This document shows positions 1 to 10,527 of a DNA stretch of 64,000 bases, piece by piece. The stretch covers positions 22,894,363 through 22,958,362 of the forward strand of contig JALGPY010000010.1 in the NCBI GenBank assembly GCA_023055425.1, given 5' to 3'. The notes under the pieces were generated by a model. That model worked only from the letters and a program-made list of their open reading frames with translations, had not been told where the DNA came from and searched no databases. This DNA is from Linanthus parryae (taxonomy: Eukaryota > Streptophyta > Magnoliopsida > Ericales > Polemoniaceae). The translations under genes and the position numbers were made by a program. How positions within the stretch are numbered: the first letter of the stretch is position 1; every line of letters begins with the position of its first letter.

Positions 1-587
1 CCACACCCCTTGCAGAGCCGATGCACTTGCTCGATGCCACATTCAACCCAAAATAACTCATCCTTCAGGTTTTCGAGGAAGAAGCCTCCCATCATCGGCT
101 TATTAGGGTTTACCCACACTTGAACCCGAAGGTATTGATGCGGGCGGGACGAGGCGTAGCTAACATCAACCCTCATAACCTCTCCAAACAGGGCACCAAG
201 ATAGCTTCCCGCCATTGTTGTGAAGCACTCAAGGGGGAGATCATACATTCGGATCCAAACCGCTATTTTGTCGATGGACACCGTCTCGAGGTTGAAAGTT
301 GGTAGCCACCGATCCACGATAACAAGGGCTCCATCCACATTGTAAGGGCCTCCAGTAACAACGGCTGCTAGCTCAGAGGTGTTATTGAACTTGACTTTGT
401 AGTAAGTTCCTTTGTGGTCTTCCACTTCGAAGCCATGAGCAGACGGCCATATGTTTGAAAGGAATCGCTGCATGGTACGTTTTGAGAACGTACGGGTGTC
501 GATAACTTGCACGAGGGCTTTGCGTTCCTCAACTGGGAGCTCACGGTAGTAGGCCGAAAGAGGGAGGCGGACACCAACTCCCTTCAT
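1..587 (-). CDS. DUF4283 / CX2CX4HX4C zinc-knuckle protein, C-terminus off the window
   Basis: An uninterrupted minus-strand frame of about 195 codons runs from the ATG at 587-585 off the left edge. Its N-terminal half contains VEDHKGTYYKVKF and ALVIVDRWLP. It then shows the sequence order typical of plant DUF4283 proteins: IDKIAVWIRMYDLPLECF, a YLGALFGEV stretch, YLRVQVWVNPNKP, FFLENLKDELFWVECGIEQ, and RLCKGCG at the edge, which begins the CX2CX4HX4C zinc knuckle. Proteins of this family are putative nucleic-acid binders. They occur either as ORF1-like parts of plant LINEs or as domesticated single genes. The minus-strand leader above the ATG is rich in CTCTCTAG-type runs near 1250-1290, which suits a LINE 5' UTR, but no reverse transcriptase is visible because the window ends. 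The family call is firm; LINE versus host gene is open. Confidence 0.75.
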   Translation of the reverse strand, partial: MKGVGVRLPLSAYYRELPVEERKALVQVIDTRTFSKRTMQRFLSNIWPSAHGFEVEDHKGTYYKVKFNNTSELAAVVTGGPYNVDGALVIVDRWLPTFNLETVSIDKIAVWIRMYDLPLECFTTMAGSYLGALFGEVMRVDVSYASSRPHQYLRVQVWVNPNKPMMGGFFLENLKDELFWVECGIEQVHRLCKGC

Positions 588-2227
588 TTTTTGCGCACGA
601 GGACGCAAAGGGGTAGTCTGATGGGGAAAGAGAGGGGGCATGGGGGGGGGCATATTTGGCAAAGGGTGCAGGTGAGAACAAACAGAGAGTGCTGTTCCAA
701 GCAGAGAGGAAAAAAACGTGAGAAAAAGTGGTCCAAGAAGCTTAGACCAGCAATACTATAAATGGACAAATTAGAGTCTGGGGTGGTTGGAAGCTTTATA
801 AGCTGAGCAGGGGTAAGAAGAGGTGAGCAAAAATGAGGAATAAAGGCTGGTGGAAAGCTTTGTCAGAGGATATCTTTGAGAGATATCTGCGGGGGTTTGG
901 CGAACCTGATGAGGAGGGGGAATAAAGGAATGGAAGTTAATGTTTGCAGAGGGGAGTTATGAGGGTAGTTGGATGGTGGATGGTGGCATTGAGGGTTGTA
1001 GCTGAGCTACAAGGCAGAGAGATGGGAAAGTAGAAGCAAAAAAAAACAAGTAAAAGGTATGGGCTCTAAAAGCATCACCGAGCTTGGGATATGAAGGAGA
1101 TTTGAAGACAATCCACCTCAAAATCTTTCTGAGAGCAAGAGATGTCGTCCAAGAAAGATCTGTTAATAGAAAAAAACTAAAGCCATACTCTAGAACGTGA
1201 GTAATGGACTGTAACTTGGGAAAAGATTGGGGAAGTGGGGGAAAGAGGCTCTCTAGCTCTAGAGAGAAATGCTCTCACTTAGGAGAGAGATCCCCTACTG
1301 TATGTTTGTTGTTGTGTACTTGAACCTCTTGGACCCCCCTTATAATAATAGTAAACTTTGGTAAAAGTTTCTCAGAAAAGTGAATCTGTTTGATTTATTA
1401 CTCTGTTGCCTCTAGTATTTTGTGAGGTATCATCCAGTGGTGTAAGGGGGCCTCAGGCGGCCTGTTAGGATTTAGTCACTGATCTGCTTCGGGTGACCTT
1501 GTGAACCATTAAGTTCTCCCCGAATTCTTACTCTTTGAGCTGCTTACCCAGACTTATCCTAAATGATAATATTAATATAGCTTTAACGTACCTTTCTTGG
1601 ACATCTTCTATGTGAAGGTCCTGAAAAAAGAGGTAACCCAATTTGCAATCCTGTACATGTTGGAATTTCAGAATCTCACCATTGATCATTGAACCAGCTT
1701 TCTCTCCAAAAAATAAAATAAAATTGAACCAGCTTGGAATGCCATAAGGTTCTCCAAGTTTGAAAATTGAGAATGTGAAACAGGCACCCTATTTACTTTC
1801 ATATGAGTAAATTAGTCCCCTCTCACATGAGATATTCGCTGGATTGGACTAATTGTATCTTAATGCTGAATTAATAGTGCACGAAATCAAACACATTATT
1901 AATTACAATACAACTAATCCATTCCGAATCCTATTCGAAAAATCTAATTCAATCCACACAAGTATGAAATAACATAATGAGGGGGCGCAAGTGTCCTGAA
2001 GTTTGGTACCGAAAGGGGTAAGATTTCTTTTTCTAAACTGGAAGTGGCAGAAAGAAAATTTGCATCAAAGTTGTGGGGGGTGAAAGTGTCTTTTGACCAA
2101 AAATGATATATTTTTAATGTAAAATTAGAAGTCGCCGAATCGCGAGAGAGCATTTGAAACCATAAACCCCCAAATTCGCAGCAGCGGGAAATGCTTCTTC
2201 TCTGAAGCCTGAAGGAGACGAGCGATT
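588..2227. other. Non-coding DNA between two divergent genes
   Basis: No credible ORF. The part next to 587 is purine-rich on the plus strand and would be the 5' leader or promoter of the minus-strand DUF4283 frame. An imperfect palindrome of CTCTAG/CTAGAG runs lies near 1248-1290. From about 1560 onward it is AT-rich with no recognisable element, and it ends in the probable 5' UTR of the F-box gene. Confidence 0.5.
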
Positions 2228-2323
2228 ATGGAGTCTTCCTCTTCAGCTGTTCTTGTTGTTCGTTCAGACCCTCCTAAAGAAGAAGAGATGGAGATGAACT
2301 GATGAAAGAGTTAGCCGAAGATG

Positions 2324-3569
2324 ATATAGTCAAGATCTTTGCGAGACTGCCGGTAAAGTCGGTTCAGGTCAGTCTCCAAGTTCTGGTATTCACTAATTCT
2401 TTCTCCTAATTTCATCGCCCTGCACTCTTCACACAACCACCGTAATAACCAAGTATTTCTTTTTCATATTCGCATAAGAAAAACGTTTCTCCGCATAATA
2501 GCAATGATGTTTCTAGGCTTCAAAACCCTACCTTCTCTTTTGGAATAGGTGATGTGACAGAAAATCTAACATTTTCTGGTGACGAGAACAATGTTGAAAT
2601 TGTGGGTATTTCAATGGAGTGGTCTGCTTATCTCTCTCAAAATATCCACAACAGAAGTATGCCCTTTGGAACCCTGCCGCTAGACAACTTAGGGAAATTG
2701 GGGATGTCCCAATGGTTGGTCCATTTAGAGGCGATGTAATTGGACCAACCATTGACAAGAATCGGTATGGTTCTGGTTTTTACTTCAATCCAGTAACAAA
2801 TGATTTATTTTTTCTTTCTTTTTTTTTCACCGGCAACGAAAGGATTTCATTCATGATAATACTGAGTACAAAGAAAAATGGGGCATACTCCGGAAAAGAA
2901 AAAGACAGGTTACCCTCGGAAAGAAAAAGGTGCCGGAAAAGACAAAGACAGGTAACCCCCGGAAAAGAAAAAGGTGTCAGGAAAGACAAAGACAGGTTAC
3001 CCCCGGGAAAGAATAAGGTATGCCCTCTTTTTCTTTGTACTCAGTATTATCATGAATGAAATCCACTCGTTGCCGGTGAAAAAAAAACATTTTTTTACTG
3101 GATCGAATTAAAACCCAGAGCCATACCGATTCTTTTCAATGGTTGGTCCAATTACATCGCCTCTAAATGGACCAAACATTGGGACATCCTCAATTTTCCT
3201 AAGTTGTCTAGTGGCAGGGTTCCAGAGGGCATACTTTTGTTGTGGATATTTTGAGAGAGATAAGCAGACCACTCCATTGAATCAACCCAAGATTTCAACA
3301 CTGTTCTCGTCACCGGAAAATGTTAGATTTTCTATCACATCACCGATTCCAAAAGAGAAGGTAGGATTTTGAAGCTTAGCAACATCATTGTTATTACGCG
3401 GAGAAACATTATTCGTAGGCGAATATGACAGAAGAGAGACTTGGTTATTACGGTGGCTGTGTGAAGAGTGCAGAGCGATGAAATTAGGAGAAAGATTTAG
3501 TGAATACCAGAACTTGGAGACTGACCTGAACCGACTTCACCGGCAGTCTCGCGAAGATCTCGACTATAT
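2324..3569. repeat. Large inverted repeat (about 495-bp arms) made from F-box gene sequence
   Basis: The left arm, about 2324-2820, is the F-box gene in sense orientation. The right arm, about 3075-3569, is its reverse complement, roughly 90% identical by eye. The right arm ends at GACTATAT (3562-3569), the complement of the left arm start at ATATAGTC (2326). The arms are joined by a centre whose own flanks are also complementary: the segment with CATTCATGATAATACTGAGT near 2848 pairs with its complement near 3040. The unpaired loop is therefore only about 130 bp. A transcript through this locus would fold into a nearly continuous hairpin. Confidence 0.85.
2891..3017. repeat. Short tandem repeat (43-44 bp units) in the hairpin loop
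   Basis: Two complete units (2918-2960 and 2961-3004) and partial units on both sides share GGAAAGAAAAAGGTG, AAAGACAAAGACAGGT and a run of C. They form the apical loop of the F-box inverted repeat. Confidence 0.75.
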
Positions 3570-5486
3570 TTCAAGATTGCACATAAAGAAGAACAAGAGA
3601 CTAGGTCGCATATCAATGTGTTCTCTAGTGCTACTGATTCATGGACTTGGGAGAAGATGGACTGGGGAGAAGATATATGTCCCTTATCAGATCAAGACAG
3701 GTGGTTCAAGTTGCTTTAATAATATTAGCGGTGTCTCATGTGTGAATGGGTATATCCATTGGTATATAGCTACCATGCAGGGTAGTAATTCCACATCAGC
3801 AGATAAGATCTGTTTACGCTTTGATCGAGAAGATATGTACATTTTAAGGTATAACTTCAATGACGACGTCTTTAAAAGGATCGAGATGCCATCCAGGCCA
3901 TTCGTTGCCTTCTATCATCTTACTGCCTACAAAGGATCTCTTGCTGTATTTTCCCTTGAGCGGAATCGTTCTCATAGCTCATGCGATGAGGTTGATGTGT
4001 GGGTGTTGAATGATTGCGGTGGTGCCGATCACTCCTGGTCTAAACTACTGACTTGTAAACCATCATGTAAGATTAGATTGGCTGTAGGGTTTTTCAGAAA
4101 GGATAACGTTGATTTGATACTCTTGTGGAAGGATCAGGACCTTTTTCCTACTTGTACGATCCAAAGATTGGGAATACCAAAAAGTTCTTGGAAAAAGATA
4201 ACGGATGGCATACGTTCCTATACAGTGAGAGCCTTGCAAAACTATATTAATCAGGTAAATTACTAGTTATATCCATGTCTTAGGTCTTTTTTTTTATAAG
4301 CATACGACAATATTATTTGTCAAGATAGCTCTTGTTTTTCTTATGCAGTTTTACTTATGGGCTTCATATAAATGTACTGTTTATGGATCCAAGAGAACTT
4401 AGTACCTTCTCTTACATTCATGCAAATCCACTTCCGTCATGGAAATTTGATGTGAATTCCGGAGCATCCTCACTTTGAACGAAAAAGACATGACAAACTA
4501 TCAATATTGATGGGTTAAGTATAATATGAAGATTATCAAGAGCAATTCAAAACGACCCTTTTGGCCTTCTTAATAACGAAGATCAAGTATGTATTTGCTT
4601 AAGTACGAAATTTGAGAAAATTGGGGACATTAATAGGAATACAGCGCTACCGATGAGCTTTTTGTTCCGTATAAAATCAGCTTACAATTATGAATAACAA
4701 TAACATCCCCACGAATACCTTTAACCACCTCCCGCAGTAACTTGAGTCAGTTGCATGTTAAAGACAACATCCTTCCCTTATTTCATGTGATCAATTCGTC
4801 TGATTTACGTGTTTGTCTTGTTGGATACATCAATAAGTAATATTTACTTCAGATGAAAGGAATGTTTTCCCCTTTGCATAGAATTGCACTTCTTATTAGC
4901 CAAATCCTTAGGTGGTACTGTGACGGAGATATGTCTTACAATGAATTTAGGAATGGAACTGTAATAGCTAAGATAGTTTCATATGAGTGAAGAAGAGGGA
5001 AAACAATTAGCTTCAAAGCCTTTCAAGCAAAACATGTGTTTCTCACATAAATACTCAATAGACATTTTTCTCTTCCTCTTGATATCTCTGGCCTGATGAA
5101 TTCTTCAATTTTTCAAAGTTTTTTTTTTTTTTTATTTAATTTTTTTTCAAAGTTGATGAAAGATGAAACAGAATTAAAAGTTCAGATTATACAGACGAAA
5201 CGAAAGCCAGAAAAAGAGGAGGAAACATCACAATTTTGTTTTATATAATCTACATGCCAAATATTCGGGAAAGACCAACCCGACATCAGATAATAATCAA
5301 CTGGGTTGTAATAAAAGTTTTATAGACACTTAGATCCCACGTGATATTTTTGATTACTAACAATTAATAAATCAGTTAGAGGAAGAGCGGCTTATATGAA
5401 ACAAGCTGACTATTTTTAGCTTGCAGTGATGAAAATGAGCTAATGCTTTGTTAAGCGTGATTTTTTTGTTTAGGAAAGTTAAGCGT

Positions 5487-5574
5487 GAATTTTGAAGGGA
5501 GGTAGACGTGAGGTCTGTATCTGTTTTTGTGAATTTTGAAGGGAGGTAGACGTGAGGTCTGTATCTGTTTTTGT
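5487..5574. repeat. 44-bp tandem duplication
   Basis: Two essentially identical 44-bp units start at 5487 and 5531, each beginning GAATTTTGAAGGGAGG. A third partial unit starts at 5575. Confidence 0.85.
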
Positions 5575-5628
5575 GAATTTCCTAGCTTGTGTTGTCGTGA
5601 AAGTGAAACTTTTGCATTCTTCTCTTCA

Positions 5629-5801
5629 GGGAGTAGAATTGAAACCTGCTGAACATTGGGAGTTTTCATAGTTGTTAAAATGCGATTAGTACCATGTATT
5701 GGAACTTCGTTTTCTTGTATGGTATATCAATTCGGGGAGTAGAATTGAAACATGCTGAACATTGGGAGTTTTCACAGTTGTTAACATGCGATTAGTACCA
5801 T
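5629..5801. repeat. Direct repeat, 67-bp copies offset by 106 bp
   Basis: Copies at 5629-5695 and 5735-5801 both run from GGGAGTAGAATTGAAAC to GCGATTAGTACCAT with a few substitutions. The intervening 39 bp are unrelated. Confidence 0.8.
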
Positions 5802-7119
5802 ATTTACAACCATCCTCCAGGATAGCGTAACTAGATTTATGCATATTTATAACAACGATCCATCTATTCTTGAAGTTGTACGATGAATGGAATAGCATAA
5901 CCATCTTATGTAATGAATGCATTTTCAAAAAAATATATGGTGACATATGGAGAAAGACATGGATTTTCGGTTCTTTTGAAGGCCACTAAATCAAATTTTA
6001 TGAAAGCATATAGAAGTTTTAGATAGTGAAAGTAGCATCAATTAGAGCCTTTGGGGACAAGAGCATGGAGCCAATACACCACTAAGAACATCCACTATCA
6101 CAATAGTAATGGGATACACTCATACAAATCCACACCATTCTAGTACACTAGAGTATCATCAACATCCAAAAAAAAAGTAATCTCAGGATTACATAAACAT
6201 CCAGATAAACGATCTGGGAAAATGATAAAAGATATTTAGGGGAATCCAATCAAAAGTCCGACCGAATGTTTATGTAAAAGTTAACTCTCCCGAAGCAAGC
6301 TCCTGGAATTTGAACTGAAAAGAGGTTGCTTCATTGTTGGATCTTCTCCGGAAGCCGGCACTTCCTACCTCCAAGCCATGTTGGAGACAGAAACTACCAG
6401 ATACCAATGTCAAGATTTGCTTCTTAATACCAGGGCAAATTTCAGCAACTAGGGAAACAACTCCAGACCAAGGTTTTCAAAGTAGACTATATATCAATCT
6501 CAATTTCAAGGTAGTTGTATATAGACATAGCAGCAAGTTTAAACACAATACTGCAATACACATGAGCAAATTCACAACTTAAGAACAAGGTAAGAACAAC
6601 AAGGAATTGGGAGAAAACTTATTTTGCATACAATCAACGAACTGGATTCAAAATCAGCAAGAGTACATCAAACAGATCAGGCTACAACTTCTTCTTCTAC
6701 CTTCCAATCTCACAGAACTCACTGGACAAAGCTTCTGAGCTTGCTTTCTTTTCTCTCTGGTTTTCTCCCTATTTTCTATATATGTAGAACACACAGTATT
6801 AGCGGATCAACACAATCAGCAGATCAAATCGAGTCTTTGGGCTCAATAAGCCAAGCCCATTTTATAGTTTATGTTCTCTTGTATTAAGCCCAATACTATA
6901 AGTGCTCTCTTGTATTAAGCCCAACGCTATAAGGGCTGCGCAACCCTAATCCATTAGCCTCCCCATTTTCCTACCGTTACTTAGATCTCTAGCTCCGTAC
7001 ATTCAGTCGTTGAAGACTTCTGTATTTATTTCCCTTTCTCAGCAGATGAATGTAATACCGTACATACATTTTCTCTCTCTACCCCCGTCTTCTCTCTACG
7101 AACCATAGAGGTTCTTTCA

Positions 7120-7131
7120 TGGTATCAGAGC
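7120..7131 (+). promoter_or_regulatory. Primer-binding site, initiator Met tRNA (Copia-C)
   Basis: TGGTATCAGAGC directly abuts the LTR terminal CA. This is the standard plant copia primer site complementary to the 3' end of initiator tRNA-Met. Confidence 0.9.
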
Positions 7132-7134
7132 CTT

Positions 7135-9287
7135 ATGGCTCTCGCCGTCGCTTCTCCGGCATCTCCACCCTTGTATCTCCTCTCTAATATCCATAATCTG
7201 TTTCCCTTCAAAATATATTCCACCAATTTCGTTTTGTGGAAACACCAAATCACAGCGATTTTTCGCACCCATTCTCTCTTCGGTATCTCGATGGTTTGTC
7301 TCTTTGTCCCGATGAGTTTCTTCGTCTCATTGGCGGCGCTACTGCTGCGGTGACTAACCTGTCTTTCACTGCCTGGGTTCTTCAAGATCAGGCCATTTTA
7401 TCGATTCTCTATGCAACCCTCTCTCAAGAGTCTTTGACTCTGGTTATTGGTTCTAGTACCTCTCGCGAGGTTTGGCTGGTTCTCGAATAAGATCTTCTAT
7501 CTCTCAAGAAGGGTTCGACATCCATCCATCTGTACATGCAACGCATCAAAACTATCAGGGAAAAGTTGGTTGTTCTTCGGTGTTCATAGATGATGAGGAT
7601 ATGTTATTGTACACTCTCGCTGGCCTTCTGGTTGAATACAACGTCTTCTGATCTTCCCTTCCCGCCAGATCTGATTCTCTATCCTTCGAGGAAATTCATG
7701 TCCATTTGAGATCTGAAGAGCAGATGTTGGAATCTCAGACACCGGCTCCCGATCTATCTGCTACGACCGCTTTCTATCACTCTTGTGGTGGTCGCGGCGG
7801 CCGTCAAGCTTCCGACAACCGTGGCTATGGTCGATCTGGTTCTCGTGGCGGTGGTCGATCAGACTCCCGAGGCGGACGGTCGGGATATGGATCTTACAGT
7901 GTTTCGGGTTCAAGCTACAGATCCATATATGGTTCCGGTTACGGACCCGGGTCTAGATCGGGTTCGGGTCGCGGGTCTTCCGGTTCGGGTCTCTCCGGTT
8001 CAAGGGGTGGTTCTATGGTTTGGATCGAGGTGGTTTTGCTCCAATAAATTGCCAGATTTGCTGGTATGATTGTTATTCAGCTCTTGACTGCTATCATCGT
8101 ATGGATTACGCATACCAGGGCAAACATCCACCTGAGCAGCTCTCCGCCATGGCCGCCTCTACCTCTTCTCAGCAACCACCTGCTTCTGATATCTGGTTAA
8201 CTAACACCGGCCCTTCCAACCACATGACCGTTGACTTCAACAACCTCTCTCTAGCTGAACCGTACACCGGGAAGGACTGTGTCACCGTCGGTAACAAATC
8301 CTCTCTGCGTATCCAACATTCTCGTAGTGCCTATCTAACAACCTCAAACTCTTCTTTTACTCTTTCAAATACTTTGCACATACCACACTTATCTGCTAAT
8401 TTGCTTTCTATACACAAATTTTGCACTGATCACAATGTCCGATTTATCTTTGATAAAGACTTGCTTAATATAACTAAAAAAAAGAAAGAATTGCTCAATA
8501 TTCAAACAAGGTTTCGGGGAAAACCCTTTTTCAGGGACCCAGTAAAAATTGCCTTTACCCTCTCTCTTCAGTCTCTCTTCAACATGCTCATCAAGCTTTT
8601 TGGGTCAACGTGTCAAATCTCAATTATGGCTCTCCCATCTGGGACACCCCTCTGCTTTTGTCTTGTCTAAATATTTTACTTGTTTAAAACAATCTATTGA
8701 TTTTGTTGGTTCTCTTTGTGAAGCATGTCTTGATGGAAAGATGTCTAGATTACCTTATACTTCTTCTGCTACCTATGTTATTTCTCTCTTCACTTACTTC
8801 ACAGTGATGTTTGGGGGTCTGCCTCTACCATCTCTTATAACGGTTTTAAATATTATGTGTTATTTATAGATGATTTTTCTCGTTTTAGATGGCTATTTCC
8901 TTTGAAAGCAAAATCTTAAGTACACTGTTTTATTACGTTTAAGAAATTTGTTGAAAATTTACTTGGGTATGCTATAAAGATTCTTCGTTCCGATTGAGGA
9001 GGTGAATTCATTGCTTACACATTTCATGACATAACTCATGAAAAATGATTTCCTTATACTCCACAGCAGAATGGTCTTGCTGAGAGAAAGCACCACCACA
9101 TTATTGAAACTGCAGTTACACTTTTACAAACGGCTTCTTTTCCACATAGATTCTGGTATCATGCTGTAGCTCCCTTCACTTACCTGATAAACAGAATGCG
9201 CAGTAAATTTACTTCTCACAAATCTCCTTATGAGCTCTAGTTTCATGTTAAACCAGATTATTCACACTTAAACGTATTCGCATAGAG
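7135..9287 (+). pseudogene. Copia-C gag-protease-integrase remnant
   Basis: Starting at ATG 7135 the frame gives a copia gag N-terminus (LFPFKIYSTNFVLWKHQ), then shifts near 7260 to YLDGLSLCPDEFL and ends in a stop at 7488. A glycine/arginine/serine-rich linker covers about 7780-8030, and a broken zinc knuckle follows (CQICWYDCYSALDCYHR). The protease motif reads IWLTNTGPSNHMT, so the catalytic Asp of the usual DTGAS has become Asn. GAG-pre-integrase (SHLGHPSAFVLSK, LCEACLDGKMSRLPY) and integrase core pieces (IDDFSRFRWLFPL, PQQNGLAERKHHHIIE, LINRMRSKFTSHKSPYEL) extend to about 9287 through several stops and frameshifts. It cannot encode a working protein. Confidence 0.8.
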
Positions 9288-9628
9288 ATCCTCCATTTTT
9301 TTTTTTTACAAGTTTGAAGCATTAGTCATTTTTTACAAGTGAACATTATCCACCTCATTGACATGAAAAATTAGAAACCCACTTATTTGTCTACTTTCCA
9401 AGGAAAAGTTGAGTGAACCCGAACATCTCCAGTCGATAATCCAAAATGCATTATTAGCAAAAAAAAATAAAGAAGTCAGTGAAATAGTGAGGTCAAACAG
9501 GTTAAAAAAATGAGCATGCATTTTACAAAATATGTAAATTCTTTTATATTTAGAGAACCAGAAAGTAGGAATGCAAAATATGATCTCTTTCATGGTATGC
9601 AATTCAAAGTTGTGTAACTTGACTAGTT

Positions 9629-10158
9629 AAGAGCATCTCCAATGGGGCATTTAAATAGCGGTTATCTTTATAATATAAACAGAAGTTATGAAAAAATCGT
9701 CTCCAATTAACTCTCTTATTTTTTTCCAACTCTAATTGAAGATTGTAGTGTAGGAAACAAATACAGGATCAAAACTTTGAAACAGCTTTGAACTTTACAA
9801 TCTCCAACTGTGAACTTACACTAATGAACTCTCTAATCCGCTATTTCTGTTAGCTTATAATTATTCCGTTCCTTTTATTTAAAGAGTTGGAAAATAGATA
9901 GCTAAATTTTGTGTTTCTATCTCTCGTCTCTTTTTATATTTTAATTATTTATTTTTATTTGATTTGTACCTGCAAGAACTACACTTTAATTATGGAAATC
10001 ATTTTAGCTATAACTTTTACACGGTAATATTGGAGATCATATCGATTTTTTTATATATTTAAAGTAATGAACGATTTTTTTTTATTAAAATGTACATTAT
10101 TTATAACAGATAGTATTCCTTTGAAAAGGAATATAATTAGTTGTGTTAAAGATGCTCT
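9629..10158. repeat. Possible MITE with AGAGCATCT termini
   Basis: The left end AGAGCATCTCCAATGGGG is a common plant MITE terminus. The right end, read on the other strand, starts AGAGCATCTTTAAC. Only the first nine bases match well, and no target duplication is clear. Confidence 0.3.
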
Positions 10159-10193
10159 CTCACAATATAGATTACGGTGTCATGGGAGACATA

Positions 10194-10527
10194 GGCCCAG
10201 CTTTCTTTACCTATTGTTGGTGACTTTTTAGGTCTTTTTAGAAAAAATGTTACTTACTTTGACATTTTCAAGTTTTCTAAAAAGTTTTAAGTAACTTTTT
10301 TACAAAAAGGTTGCTTACTTAAGTTCTATTTTATCTCCTAAAAAGTAGATTTTAGTAGTAAAAAGTAGGAAAATTTGAAGTTAGATAAAACTAACTTTTT
10401 TTAGTCTTAAAAAGGTAAAACAAAATATTACCTAAATAAGTTGTAACAAAAATGAGCTAGTTAGAACTTTTTTATGACTTAAAAAAATGTAAAAAGTCAC
10501 ATAAAATTAGGCAAAGAAAGCAGGGAC
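10194..10527. mobile_element. MITE-like AT-rich element with terminal inverted repeats
   Basis: The left end GGCCCAGCTTTCTTTACC and the right end, read on the minus strand as GTCCCTGCTTTCTTTGCC, share GCTTTCTTT-CC. The similarity continues inward through GTGACTTTTTA on both sides. The 330-bp interior is rich in CTTTTTA/TAAAAAG words. It encodes nothing. The superfamily is unresolved because the target duplication is not clear. Confidence 0.6.

Larger units (their letters stand above)
2228..4266 (+). pseudogene. F-box / F-box-associated-domain protein, broken by frameshifts and an inverted duplication
   Basis: F-box proteins are substrate receptors of SCF ubiquitin ligases. Starting at ATG 2228 the sequence encodes MESSSSAVLVV, then after an in-frame stop the F-box itself: ELAEDDIVKIFARLPVKS, and one frame over RFRSVSKFWYSLILSPNFIALH (about 2302-2425). 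F-box-associated motifs follow: ALWNPAARQLREI and FYFNPVTNDLF (about 2655-2815). The reading is then interrupted by an inverted copy of the same sequence and resumes at about 3570 with RLHIKKNKR. A further frameshift lies near 3690-3710 between the SSATDSWTWEKMDWGEDICP segment and the remaining kelch-like F-box-associated domain (VSCVNGYIHWYI to IPKSSWKKITDGI). The reading ends at 4266. At least one stop, two frameshifts and the hairpin make it non-functional as a protein. Confidence 0.8.
4267..6879. other. AT-rich intergenic DNA
   Basis: No supported gene. It holds poly-T tracts near 5119, two small repeats described separately, and from about 6330 a stretch that could belong to the LTR of the following copia remnant (TGTTGGATC at about 6333 resembles a copia LTR start). 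I cannot confirm this without a second LTR. Confidence 0.4.
6880..9290 (+). mobile_element. Truncated, decayed Ty1/copia retrotransposon (Copia-C)
   Basis: A 5' LTR end at 7119 (...GGTTCTTTCA) is followed directly by the initiator-Met PBS. Remnants of gag, protease and integrase follow in the usual copia order. The element stops in the integrase C-terminal part at about 9287, next to a poly-T tract. RT, RNase H and the 3' LTR are missing. The 5' boundary of the LTR could not be placed; 6880 is a conservative start. Confidence 0.75.

Noticed and set aside
3388..3570. N-terminal part of the 292-codon ORF as F-box protein start
   Set aside because: This part is the antisense translation of the inverted F-box copy. 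Genuine F-box-associated sequence begins only at about 3570.
7706..8069. Glycine-rich RGG RNA-binding protein
   Set aside because: It is the low-complexity linker before the zinc knuckle of the Copia-C gag, in a decayed element.
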